Part shown: positions 42,057 through 50,006 of the stretch, one piece after another
Layout of the letters: every line of letters begins with the position of its first letter
Numbering within the stretch: the first letter of the stretch is position 1
NCBI RefSeq assembly: GCF_001654925.1
Contig: NZ_LXER01000005.1
Location: 62,001-126,000 of the forward strand
DNA: 64,000 bases
Source of the DNA: Buttiauxella brennerae ATCC 51605
GTDB lineage: Bacteria > Pseudomonadota > Gammaproteobacteria > Enterobacterales > Enterobacteriaceae
Direction: 5' to 3'
Program-made: the position numbers and the translations under genes
The notes under the pieces: generated by a model
The model's database searches: none
What the model was told of the DNA's origin: nothing
The model's input: only the letters and a program-made list of their open reading frames with translations

Positions 42057-42530
42057 TTAACTTCTCCTGGTATTCAGAAGGATACCCTTGATTTGAGAGC
42101 AGTGCCGGTTGGCAACGATCTTGCTGTGAGTATATTGAGCTAATAGTTTAATTTTTGACTTAAACGGTGATTCTTGCCGGAAAAGTTATTGGAAATAGTG
42201 AAATTATGTGTCGGACCGCACTGAATGCGGGTGCCAGAGGAGAGCGGGAAAGACTGAATCCGGACAGATGAAAAGCAGAATTTAGCTTAAGTTCATGGTA
42301 TGTAGCATCCGAAATTCTGCCTGAAAAGGTCATATCGAAAAGTAATATTTTGCCCTTAACGATTCAGCAAGTATTTAATGTTGCTTTTTTGTAAACACAT
42401 TAACTCCCCCTGAAAATCCTGCTATGCTGCCCGTCGCGGTACCGGGCATTTACCCTACAAACTGCTGTCTCACAGGAGCGTGAAGATAATAGCCGGAACC
42501 GAAATGACAATGAGAGCGAGGAGAACCGTC
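42057..42530. promoter_or_regulatory. yacH-acnB divergent control region
   Basis: 474 bases without a gene. Contains a 9-base inverted repeat (GCAGAATTT at 42275 and AAATTCTGC at 42312), the acnB promoter candidate (42400-42428) and an acnB leader of about 95 bases with the hairpin TGCCCG...CGGGCA (42428-42448). The yacH promoter must lie in the left part, where no strong match stands out. Confidence 0.6.
42400..42428 (+). promoter_or_regulatory. Candidate acnB promoter
   Basis: TTAACT (42400-42405), 17-base spacer, TATGCT (42423-42428) with an extended TGC just before the -10. It lies about 100 bases before the GTG start of acnB. Confidence 0.6.
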
Positions 42531-45128
42531 GTGCTAGAAGAATACCGTAAGCACGTAGCCGAACGTGCTGCAGATGGGATTGTTCCAAAACCTTTAGAAG
42601 CATCCCAAATGGCCGCACTGGTCGAGCTGCTGAAATCCCCGCCAGCGGGTGAAGAAGAATTCCTTTTAGATCTTATTACCAATCGTGTTCCGCCAGGCGT
42701 TGATGAAGCTGCCTACGTTAAAGCCGGTTTCCTGGCCGCGATCACTAAAGGTGAGGCTACCTCCCCGTTAATCTCCCCAGAGAAAGCTGTAGAACTGCTT
42801 GGCACTATGCAAGGTGGCTACAACATTCACCCTCTGATTGACGCGCTGGATAACGAAAAGCTGGCAGCTATTGCCGCTAAAGCCCTGTCCCACACGCTGC
42901 TGATGTTTGATAACTTCTACGATGTGGAAGAAAAAGCAAAAGCGGGCAACACCCACGCACAAAAAGTGCTGAAATCCTGGGCTGATGCTGAGTGGTTCCT
43001 CTCTCGCCCTAAACTGGCTGAGAAAATCACCGTTACCGTATTTAAAGTTACCGGTGAAACAAACACCGATGACCTCTCTCCGGCACCAGATGCCTGGTCA
43101 CGCCCGGATATCCCTCTGCACGCTTTAGCGATGCTGAAAAACGCCCGTGAAGGTATCGAGCCCGATCAACCTGGTAGTGTTGGCCCGATCAAACAGATTG
43201 AAGCGTTAAACCAAAAAGGTTTCCCGCTGGCTTACGTGGGCGACGTTGTAGGTACCGGTTCTTCGCGTAAATCTGCGACTAACTCCGTGCTGTGGTTCAT
43301 GGGTGATGACATCCCGAACGTGCCGAACAAGCGCGGCGGCGGTGTGGTGCTCGGTGGCAAAATCGCGCCAATCTTCTTTAACACTATGGAAGATGCGGGT
43401 GCGCTGCCAATCGAAGTTGACGTAAACGACCTGAACATGGGCGATGTTATTGACATCTATCCATACAAAGGCGAAGTGCGTAACCACGAAACCAACGCTG
43501 TTATTGCTAATTTTGAGCTGAAAACTGACGTGCTGCTCGACGAAGTCCGTGCTGGCGGTCGTATTCCGTTGATCATTGGCCGCGGTCTGACGACTAAAGC
43601 GCGTGAAGCGCTGGATCTGCCACGCAGCGAAGTGTTTGTTCAGGCTAAAGATGTAGTAGCCAGTACTCGCGGCTTCTCTCTGGCGCAGAAAATGGTTGGC
43701 CGTGCCTGCGGCGTAGACGGTATTCGCCCAAATCAGTACTGCGAACCAAAAATGACTTCTGTGGGTTCTCAGGACACCACCGGTCCAATGACCCGTGATG
43801 AGCTTAAAGACCTCGCATGCCTGGGCTTCTCTGCTGACCTGGTAATGCAGTCCTTCTGCCACACTGCGGCTTATCCAAAGCCGGTGGATGTGAATACTCA
43901 CCACACACTGCCTGACTTCATCATGAACCGTGGCGGCGTCTCGCTGCGTCCGGGCGACGGTGTTATCCACTCCTGGCTGAACCGTATGCTGCTGCCGGAT
44001 ACCGTCGGTACGGGTGGTGACTCCCATACTCGCTTCCCAATCGGGATTTCCTTCCCGGCGGGTTCTGGCCTGGTGGCGTTTGCTGCGGCTACGGGTGTTA
44101 TGCCACTGGATATGCCTGAGTCGGTGCTGGTGCGCTTTAAAGGCAAAATGCAGCCGGGTATCACTCTGCGCGACCTGGTTCACGCCATCCCGCTGTATGC
44201 GATTAAACAAGGTCTGCTGACTGTTGAGAAAAAAGGTAAGAAAAACATCTTCTCTGGTCGCATCCTGGAAATCGAAGGCCTGCCTACGCTGAAAGTTGAA
44301 CAAGCGTTTGAGCTGACCGATGCTTCCGCTGAACGTTCAGCTGCTGGTTGTACCATCAAGTTGGATCGCGAACCGATCGAAGAATACCTGAGCTCTAACA
44401 TTGTGCTGCTGAAGTGGATGATCGCTGAAGGTTACGGCGATCGTCGTACGCTTGAGCGCCGCATCCAGGGCATGGAAAAATGGTTGGCCGATCCTCAGTT
44501 GCTCGAAGCCGATGCCGATGCGGAATACGCAGAGATCATCGAAATCGATCTGAACGATATCAAAGAGCCAATTCTGTGTGCGCCAAACGATCCTGACGAC
44601 GCGCGTCTGCTGTCTGATGTGGCTGGCGAGAAAATCGATGAAGTGTTTATCGGTTCTTGCATGACCAACATCGGCCACTTCCGTGCGGCAGGTAAACTGC
44701 TCGATAGCCACAAAGGCCAATTGCCAACTCGCCTGTGGGTTGCACCACCAACGCGTATGGATGCCGCTCAGTTAACTGAAGAAGGCTACTACAGCGTGTT
44801 TGGTAAGAGCGGTGCGCGTATCGAAATCCCTGGCTGTTCACTGTGCATGGGTAACCAGGCGCGTGTGGCAGACGGTTCCACCGTGGTTTCAACGTCTACG
44901 CGTAACTTCCCTAACCGTTTAGGGACGGGTGCGAACGTATTCCTGGCTTCCGCAGAACTGGCCGCAGTGGCTTCACTGCTGGGCAAACTGCCAACGCCTG
45001 ACGAATACCAGACCTTTATGGCGCAAGTCGATAAGACGGCGGTGGACACCTACCGTTACCTGAACTTTGACAAACTTTCTCAGTACACCGAGAAAGCAGA
45101 CGGCGTGATTTTCCAGACTGCCGTCTAA
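42531..45128 (+). CDS. acnB: Aconitate hydratase B AcnB
   Basis: Main vegetative aconitase of the TCA cycle, with a 4Fe-4S cluster, and an RNA-binding regulator when the cluster is lost. The start is GTG 42531 (preceded by GAGCGAGGAGAACCGTC), giving 865 residues as in E. coli; the open frame extends upstream to 42480. The N-terminal HEAT-like domain is followed by the swivel domain ([19 protein letters not shown]) and catalytic domains. Cluster cysteines are in [13 protein letters not shown] and [13 protein letters not shown], with the third in the SFCHTAAYP region. A REP-like hairpin follows the stop. Confidence 0.98.
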   Translation: MLEEYRKHVAERAADGIVPKPLEASQMAALVELLKSPPAGEEEFLLDLITNRVPPGVDEAAYVKAGFLAAITKGEATSPLISPEKAVELLGTMQGGYNIHPLIDALDNEKLAAIAAKALSHTLLMFDNFYDVEEKAKAGNTHAQKVLKSWADAEWFLSRPKLAEKITVTVFKVTGETNTDDLSPAPDAWSRPDIPLHALAMLKNAREGIEPDQPGSVGPIKQIEALNQKGFPLAYVGDVVGTGSSRKSATNSVLWFMGDDIPNVPNKRGGGVVLGGKIAPIFFNTMEDAGALPIEVDVNDLNMGDVIDIYPYKGEVRNHETNAVIANFELKTDVLLDEVRAGGRIPLIIGRGLTTKAREALDLPRSEVFVQAKDVVASTRGFSLAQKMVGRACGVDGIRPNQYCEPKMTSVGSQDTTGPMTRDELKDLACLGFSADLVMQSFCHTAAYPKPVDVNTHHTLPDFIMNRGGVSLRPGDGVIHSWLNRMLLPDTVGTGGDSHTRFPIGISFPAGSGLVAFAAATGVMPLDMPESVLVRFKGKMQPGITLRDLVHAIPLYAIKQGLLTVEKKGKKNIFSGRILEIEGLPTLKVEQAFELTDASAERSAAGCTIKLDREPIEEYLSSNIVLLKWMIAEGYGDRRTLERRIQGMEKWLADPQLLEADADAEYAEIIEIDLNDIKEPILCAPNDPDDARLLSDVAGEKIDEVFIGSCMTNIGHFRAAGKLLDSHKGQLPTRLWVAPPTRMDAAQLTEEGYYSVFGKSGARIEIPGCSLCMGNQARVADGSTVVSTSTRNFPNRLGTGANVFLASAELAAVASLLGKLPTPDEYQTFMAQVDKTAVDTYRYLNFDKLSQYTEKADGVIFQTAV

Positions 45129-45153
45129 AAGCCTTACCCTTACTCTGCCTTCT

Positions 45154-45187
45154 CCCTCTCCCTGTGGGAGAGGGTTGGGGTGAGGGC
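45154..45187. repeat. REP-like element, copy 1
   Basis: CCCTCTCCC-TGT-GGGAGAGGG hairpin followed by TTGGGGTGAGGGC, 25 bases after the acnB stop. Same family as the elements at 49914 and 57539. It may end or stabilise the acnB transcript. Confidence 0.8.
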
Positions 45188-45326
45188 ATTAGTCATCACC
45201 CTTTCCCATATTCATTTATTTCTCATCCTTATCCTCACCACGCTGTTTTTCGCCGACTTTGCTGCGATAATTACCTTATACGCTAAGGGGTACTGCATTT
45301 CCCCATGCAAGGCAGAGGAAAACACC

Positions 45327-45689
45327 ATGGAATATGAATTTTTGCGTGATGTCACCGGGTTGGTGAAAGTGCGTATGTCGATGGGCCACGAAGTAGTCGG
45401 CCATTGGTTTAATGAAGAAGTAAAAGATAATCTCGGGCTGCTCGATGAAGTCGAAGAGGCGATAAATTCAGTTAAAGGTAGTGAGCGCCAGTGGCAACGT
45501 GTCGGGCATGAATACACGTTATGGCTCGACGGCGAAGAAGTGATGATCCGCGCTAATCAGTTGGAAATTTCAGGTGATGAAATAGAAGAGGGGATGAACT
45601 ACTACGATGAAGAAAGTTTATCCTTTTGCGGCGTGGAAGATTTCATGCAGGTTGTGGCGGCCTATCGCGAGTTTTTGGGCCAGCGCTAA
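45327..45689 (+). CDS. yacL: UPF0231 family protein YacL
   Basis: 120-residue acidic cytoplasmic protein of unknown function, restricted to gamma-proteobacteria. ATG 45327 ([20 protein letters not shown]) gives the E. coli length; the open frame upstream to 45180 runs through the REP element and is not coding. Highly conserved blocks: [42 protein letters not shown] (only partly quoted) and [13 protein letters not shown]. Same place as in E. coli, after acnB. Confidence 0.93.
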   Translation: MEYEFLRDVTGLVKVRMSMGHEVVGHWFNEEVKDNLGLLDEVEEAINSVKGSERQWQRVGHEYTLWLDGEEVMIRANQLEISGDEIEEGMNYYDEESLSFCGVEDFMQVVAAYREFLGQR

Positions 45690-45714
45690 AAAAGCAGGCC
45701 CTTGCGGGCCTGAA
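45687..45714 (-). terminator. Terminator of the FKBP operon
   Basis: CAGGCCC-TTGC-GGGCCTG; on the minus strand the stem is followed by CTTTTTT, so it ends the leftward transcript from 47487. It overlaps the yacL stop codon; the plus strand lacks a T-run. Confidence 0.8.
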
Positions 45715-45727
45715 TGCTGAACAAGTG

Positions 45728-47035
45728 TTACCTGGTTTTTTTAATCACATCAACGACGCGGATGCTGTAAGTCATGGTGGCACCCGGTGGTATTTTCGGC
45801 GGTAATCCTTTACTGCCATAGGCAAGATCCGGTGGGACGACAACGGTAATAGTGCCGTGGTTGCCCAGACGCTTAAGCGGACCGCTGAAAATCGGCGGGT
45901 AAGCACTCAGTGGCTGGGACCAGACTTTGCCTGCCGCTTCCATATCGGTGATGACCGTACCGTCTGTTAGGGTCTCTTTCATCACGATAACCACGGTATC
46001 TTCTGGCCCAATCGCGTCCTGGCCTGCGTAATCAATCTTGCTGTAGACGCCTTCTTTGAACTCAACGCCTTTTTGCCTGGCAAATTTCTGCTGGTACAGT
46101 TTCCCTTCTTTAATCGACTGGCTCTCTGTTTTAGACAGGTTTTCGTACAAAGCCTGAGATGCCGCGGCAAGTGATTTATTTCGCGTGCTTTCATCAAGTG
46201 CCAGCGTGCCTTTAAACACGTCGCTTATGCCCAACAGGGCGGCATCCCGATCGACCTTCACACCCTGCGATTCACGGGTATTCAGCTCCTGTAGAACGTC
46301 ATTACCCAGCGAGACACCGATAGAGTAGGCCTGCTGTTGAGGCACCAGCTTCAAATCCACCACGGCGGATTTTTTAGCGGCTTCATCTTTGTACTGCGTA
46401 AAATCGCTGGTGAGTTTGGCAAGCTCGGCTTCTTTCGCTTTCACCGCCAGGCTTTCTTGATTCAACTGCTCTTGTAGGGCGCTAATTTGCGTTGAACGCT
46501 GTTGTTCATTGGCGTCGAGCTTTTGAGTCAGGCTTTCAAGCTGAGTGCCTTTTTCTTTGAGCTGCGCCTCGAGGAATGCCGACTGCTTCTGCACATCGGC
46601 AAGCCCGGTGTTTTGCTGCTTCTGCGCATCAAGCTGCGTTTGTAATGCTTTAATCCGTGTCGTCAGCTCCACTTCTTTTTGCGAGAAGGTTTCCTCTTGT
46701 GCATTTTTATCCGCAAGCTGCATCTGAAGTTGACGAATGGTGGCATCTTTTTGCGTTAGCCAACCTTGTTGCTGGGTATATTTGCTATCAAGCGAACTTT
46801 TCTTGTCACTTGCCTGGACCCGTTTCTGGTTTTTCGGAGCCGCCTGAACGGACCCGGAAGAAGGTTTACCCTGTTCTTGCTGCGCATAATTCAGAATTGC
46901 CGGGACAGAATTATCGAAATTAGAACTCGCCGTAATAACAGCTAACGGATCTTCTTCCGCATTGGCGGGGTGACTTAACCCGTACAGGAAAGTTATTGCC
47001 AACGGAACGAGTAATATTAAAGAATGACGTTTCAT
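45728..47035 (-). CDS. Periplasmic FKBP-like protein with coiled coil
   Basis: 435 residues: signal peptide 1-26 (cut after ANA), a variable stretch, a long Q/K/E-rich coiled coil (about 90-225), an FkpA-type FKBP N-terminal dimerisation domain (234-330, QQAYSIGVSLGNDVLQEL) and an FKBP C-terminal domain (345-432). The FKBP end keeps VVVPPDLAYGSKGLPPKIPPGATM, but the usual catalytic F-D pair reads I-T and the active-site Trp is replaced (IFSGPLKRL), so isomerase activity may be weak or lost. It overlaps the lipoprotein gene by four bases. It occupies the place of speD-speE in E. coli. Role unknown; a periplasmic chaperone or scaffold is an inference. Confidence 0.85.
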   Translation of the reverse strand: MKRHSLILLVPLAITFLYGLSHPANAEEDPLAVITASSNFDNSVPAILNYAQQEQGKPSSGSVQAAPKNQKRVQASDKKSSLDSKYTQQQGWLTQKDATIRQLQMQLADKNAQEETFSQKEVELTTRIKALQTQLDAQKQQNTGLADVQKQSAFLEAQLKEKGTQLESLTQKLDANEQQRSTQISALQEQLNQESLAVKAKEAELAKLTSDFTQYKDEAAKKSAVVDLKLVPQQQAYSIGVSLGNDVLQELNTRESQGVKVDRDAALLGISDVFKGTLALDESTRNKSLAAASQALYENLSKTESQSIKEGKLYQQKFARQKGVEFKEGVYSKIDYAGQDAIGPEDTVVIVMKETLTDGTVITDMEAAGKVWSQPLSAYPPIFSGPLKRLGNHGTITVVVPPDLAYGSKGLPPKIPPGATMTYSIRVVDVIKKTR

Positions 47036-47487
47036 CGGATAGCGCTCTCACCGCGTTGCACCAGACTGTCCATTAATTCCTTATCAATATCAGCACACAA
47101 TTTCACACTCTTAAAGTGATACATAGAATCAATGGCCTGGCGTGTGGTATCACCTACTTGCCCGCGCACTGCATTATATTGTGAGGCAGCGCTTACAAGG
47201 GAATTAAAGTCATTACTTAATTTACGCGCGCGGGTTGGATTCACTTTCTGTAATGAATCAAGTGCCATACGACAAAAGGTAATTTGTTCTTGTTGAGGTG
47301 TTTTCACCGTAGGCTGAGAGATGCTTTCAATGTTCGGCACGGGTTGAATAGTCTGTATTGCTTGTGTTTTTGCAATGGGCTTTGCTTGCTGTGAGGAAGA
47401 AGCACTACAGCCGCTGACCAACATGAGAACCATAGTTGCAATCGCCGGGCAAAAAACGTTGATGGCGTTTTTAATTGTCATGGTCAC
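47032..47487 (-). CDS. Putative outer-membrane lipoprotein
   Basis: 151 residues with a lipoprotein signal ending LMLVSGC (C27), and Ser at +2, which favours outer-membrane sorting. A Pro/Gln/Thr-rich linker to about residue 65 leads to a helical domain (FCRMALDSLQKVNPTRARKL onward) with two cysteines, C72 and C131, that could form a disulfide. I do not recognise the family. The start is GTG 47487 with AAGGA nine bases before it; ATG 47481 is the alternative. The stop overlaps the FKBP start (ATGA), so the two proteins probably work together. Confidence 0.75.
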   Translation of the reverse strand: MTMTIKNAINVFCPAIATMVLMLVSGCSASSSQQAKPIAKTQAIQTIQPVPNIESISQPTVKTPQQEQITFCRMALDSLQKVNPTRARKLSNDFNSLVSAASQYNAVRGQVGDTTRQAIDSMYHFKSVKLCADIDKELMDSLVQRGESAIR

Positions 47488-47833
47488 GTATATCCATCCT
47501 TTGGTATTATTTTAAAAACTATGCTGATTTCCATAGCAGTTAATAAGCTCTGGCGATGAGCTAAAGTGAAATGGTTTCTCTTTATATGAATAAATAGCCT
47601 GGTGTAAGGTGATAAATGTCTTCACCTAATTAATACTTAAAAAGTACACTGTAATATTGCTCTTATTAAAATTGGCTCAATTAACCACTTGCCTGAACAA
47701 GAATAAACCATTTTTATTTTTACGCAATTGGCTTAATGTTTTTTAGGAAATTGTTATATATCACCATACACATTTGACAAAAATAGCCGCTCCAGGGCGG
47801 CTATAATTTCCAGAAGTGTTTTAAAAAGACGAG
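47488..47833. promoter_or_regulatory. AT-rich gap upstream of the lipoprotein-FKBP operon
   Basis: 346 bases without a gene, clearly richer in AT than the surroundings. Holds the yacC terminator at the right end and presumably the promoter of the lipoprotein-FKBP operon. A dyad TAAGGTGA (47605-47612) and TCACCTAA (47622-47629), one mismatch, looks like an operator. The low GC suggests recent replacement of this segment. Confidence 0.5.
47777..47803 (-). terminator. yacC terminator
   Basis: TAGCCGC (47784-47790) and GCGGCTA (47797-47803); on the minus strand followed by TTTTTGT. It lies 30 bases after the yacC stop. Confidence 0.8.
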
Positions 47834-48181
47834 TTACTTCACGTAGGCGAGTAAGCTTAACGAGTCACGGGCAAGAGATTTGCATTTGTTCGCGGTAGGG
47901 ATAGCGATACCACTTAAATCACGATAACTATCTTCACCGAGCGCCTTCATATTAAAGGTGTCGTAATTGCTCAAATCCCACTGGTTTTGCTGGGCAAAAA
48001 AGACCAGTGCACGGCGAATTTGTCCGTTCGGCAGATTTTGGTAGCCACAATCGTTTTTCAGGAACACAAACACAGCAGTAAGATCGGCCATATCTTCTGC
48101 TTCAGACTCGCTAAGTGCCTGACTGCTGGTGGAAAAAGCCATCAACAAGCCCAGGATTAATGCCCTAACTCCCATCTTCAT
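47834..48181 (-). CDS. yacC: YacC, PulS/OutS-like small exported protein
   Basis: 115 residues from ATG 48181 (MKMGVRALILGLLMAFSTSSQA), a cleavable signal peptide; a GTG four codons upstream is less likely because E. coli YacC starts at the matching position. The mature part, ALSESEAEDMADLTAVFVFLKNDCGY (quoted in part: LSESEAEDMADLTAVF) through LARDSLSLLAYVK, is nearly identical to E. coli YacC. It has two cysteines. The family resembles pilotins of type II secretion, but no secretion genes lie nearby. In E. coli it is followed by speE-speD; here by the lipoprotein-FKBP pair. Confidence 0.93.
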   Translation of the reverse strand: MKMGVRALILGLLMAFSTSSQALSESEAEDMADLTAVFVFLKNDCGYQNLPNGQIRRALVFFAQQNQWDLSNYDTFNMKALGEDSYRDLSGIAIPTANKCKSLARDSLSLLAYVK

Positions 48182-48273
48182 CACATCTACCACTTTTTAT
48201 CAGATACGAAACGTTAACACAGTTAAATATGGTGCGACGAGATTTATTATCTGCCCTGCAACCCGTATAAAAC

Positions 48274-48304
48274 TTGACCTTCCCCTAAGGGCAGAGTTTA
48301 TGCT
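48274..48304 (+). promoter_or_regulatory. CueR-type promoter of cueO
   Basis: TTGACC (48274-48279) and TATGCT (48299-48304) are separated by 19 bases, the long spacer typical of MerR-family promoters. The spacer contains CTTCCCCTAAGGGCAG, close to the known CueR operator dyad. Copper(I)-bound CueR would activate cueO here. Confidence 0.85.
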
Positions 48305-48337
48305 CACGATCACGCCTGCTAATGAAAGGAACTGAAT

Positions 48338-49909
48338 ATGCAACGCCGTGATTTTCTAAAATATTCTGCTGCTATTGGCGCATTTAGCGCGCTGCCGCTC
48401 TGGAGTAAAGCGGCACTGGCTGCCGACAGACCCACATTACCGATCCCCGAAATTCTCGCCCCTGATGCAAAGAATAGCATTCGTTTAGCCGTGCAAGCGG
48501 GCAAAAGCACTTTTAATAGCAAGACGGCCACCACGTGGGGCTATAACGGCAATTTACTGGGACCGGCTTTGCAACTGACGCAGGGCGAAGAAGTCACGGT
48601 TGAGATTAATAACCATCTTGCAGAAGAAACCACGGTTCACTGGCATGGATTAGAAGTGCCTGGTGATGTCGACGGCGGGCCACAAGGTGTGATTGCCGCT
48701 GGAGGCCAGCGCACAGTTAAATTTACCCCGCAGCAACGCGCGGCAACCTGTTGGTTCCACCCGCACCAGCATGGCAAAACAGGCCATCAGGTGGCTATGG
48801 GGCTGGCAGGCTTGGTGTTAATCGACGATCGTGAAAGCCGTGCGCTGCGTTTGCCAAAACACTGGGGTATTGACGATGTGCCGCTGATTATCCAGGACAA
48901 ACGTTTTGCTGCTGACGGCCAAATTGACTATCAATTAGATGTGATGAGCGCCGCTGTCGGCTGGTTTGGCGACACGTTGCTGTGCAATGGCGCGGTATAT
49001 CCGCAACATGCCAACCCGCGCGGCTGGCTACGTTTACGTCTGCTCAATGGTTGTAATGCCCGCTCTCTGAACATTGCCGCCAGCGACAATCGCCCACTGT
49101 ATGTGATTGGCAGCGACGGCGGCTTACTGGCGGAGCCGGTAAAAGTGACCGAACTGCCTATGTTGATGGGCGAGCGTTTCGAAGTGCTGGTGGATACTCG
49201 CGACGGCAAAGCGTTTGATATCGTCACGCTACCCGTGAAGCAAATGGGTATGACGGTCGCACCTTTCGATAAACCGCAGCCTGTGGTGCGTATTCAGCCG
49301 CTGATTATTGCCGCATCCGGTGATATGCCTGACAAACTGGTTAACGTTCCTGCGATTCCTGCTATGGACGGTGTTACCGAGCGTTGGTTACAGCTGATGA
49401 TGGACCCGATGCTGGACATGATGGGGATGCAAGCGCTGATGGACAAATATGGCCAGCAGGCGATGGCGGGAATGAGCATGGCCGGGCATGGCAGCATGAT
49501 GGGCAATATGGACCATGGCAAAATGAATCATGGCGGGATGAATCACGGCCAGCAGGGCTTTGACTTCCATAACGCCAATAAGATTAACGGCAAGGCATTT
49601 GATATGAATACGCCTGCGTTTGCCGTCGAGAAAGGCAAGTACGAGAAATGGACCATTTCCGGTGAAGGCGACATTATGCTGCACCCGTTCCATATTCACG
49701 GCACGCAGTTCCGCATTCTGAGCGAAAACGGCCAACCGGTAGCGGCCCATCGTCAGGGCTGGAAAGATACGGTTCGAGTAGAAGGTGGGCGCAGCGAAGT
49801 GTTAGTGAAGTTCGATCATGCGGCTTCTAAAGACCAGGCGTATATGGCGCACTGCCATCTGCTGGAACATGAAGACACCGGCATGATGCTTGGCTTTACG
49901 GTGGCGTAG
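48338..49909 (+). CDS. cueO: Multicopper oxidase CueO
   Basis: Periplasmic cuprous oxidase that protects against copper. 523 residues. It has a Tat signal ([20 protein letters not shown]), three cupredoxin domains and the copper sites [40 protein letters not shown] and [16 protein letters not shown] long Met/His-rich segment ([15 protein letters not shown] through [13 protein letters not shown]), which feeds copper to the active site in E. coli, is present and slightly longer. Controlled by the CueR-type promoter upstream. Converges on gcd across a REP-like element. Confidence 0.97.
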   Translation: MQRRDFLKYSAAIGAFSALPLWSKAALAADRPTLPIPEILAPDAKNSIRLAVQAGKSTFNSKTATTWGYNGNLLGPALQLTQGEEVTVEINNHLAEETTVHWHGLEVPGDVDGGPQGVIAAGGQRTVKFTPQQRAATCWFHPHQHGKTGHQVAMGLAGLVLIDDRESRALRLPKHWGIDDVPLIIQDKRFAADGQIDYQLDVMSAAVGWFGDTLLCNGAVYPQHANPRGWLRLRLLNGCNARSLNIAASDNRPLYVIGSDGGLLAEPVKVTELPMLMGERFEVLVDTRDGKAFDIVTLPVKQMGMTVAPFDKPQPVVRIQPLIIAASGDMPDKLVNVPAIPAMDGVTERWLQLMMDPMLDMMGMQALMDKYGQQAMAGMSMAGHGSMMGNMDHGKMNHGGMNHGQQGFDFHNANKINGKAFDMNTPAFAVEKGKYEKWTISGEGDIMLHPFHIHGTQFRILSENGQPVAAHRQGWKDTVRVEGGRSEVLVKFDHAASKDQAYMAHCHLLEHEDTGMMLGFTVA

Positions 49910-49913
49910 CGAT

Positions 49914-49996
49914 TACGCCCTCACCCTAACCCTCTCCCCCAGGAGAGGGAATTGGTTTCTCCTTCTCCTGGGGGAGAAGGCCGGGATGAGGGCGTA
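49914..49996. repeat. REP-like element, copy 2 (double hairpin)
   Basis: Between the convergent cueO and gcd ends. Outer arms TACGCCCTCA and TGAGGGCGTA enclose two hairpins, CCTCTCC...GGAGAGG and CCTTCTCC-TGGG-GGAGAAGG. It is the fullest of the three copies in this window. Confidence 0.85.
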
Positions 49997-50006
49997 ACCC
50001 ACTAAA

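Noticed and set aside
43206-44303. 365-codon open frame antisense to acnB
   Set aside because: Same reason: a shadow of strongly biased acnB codons; no family signature.
45180-45326. Hydrophobic N-terminal extension of YacL (possible signal peptide)
   Set aside because: It runs through the end of a REP-like element and lacks a ribosome site; YacL starts at 45327 and is cytoplasmic in E. coli.
47834-48181. YacC considered as an acid chaperone (HdeA-like) because of its size and signal peptide
   Set aside because: The sequence is nearly identical to E. coli YacC (PulS/OutS-like), and lacks HdeA cysteine spacing.
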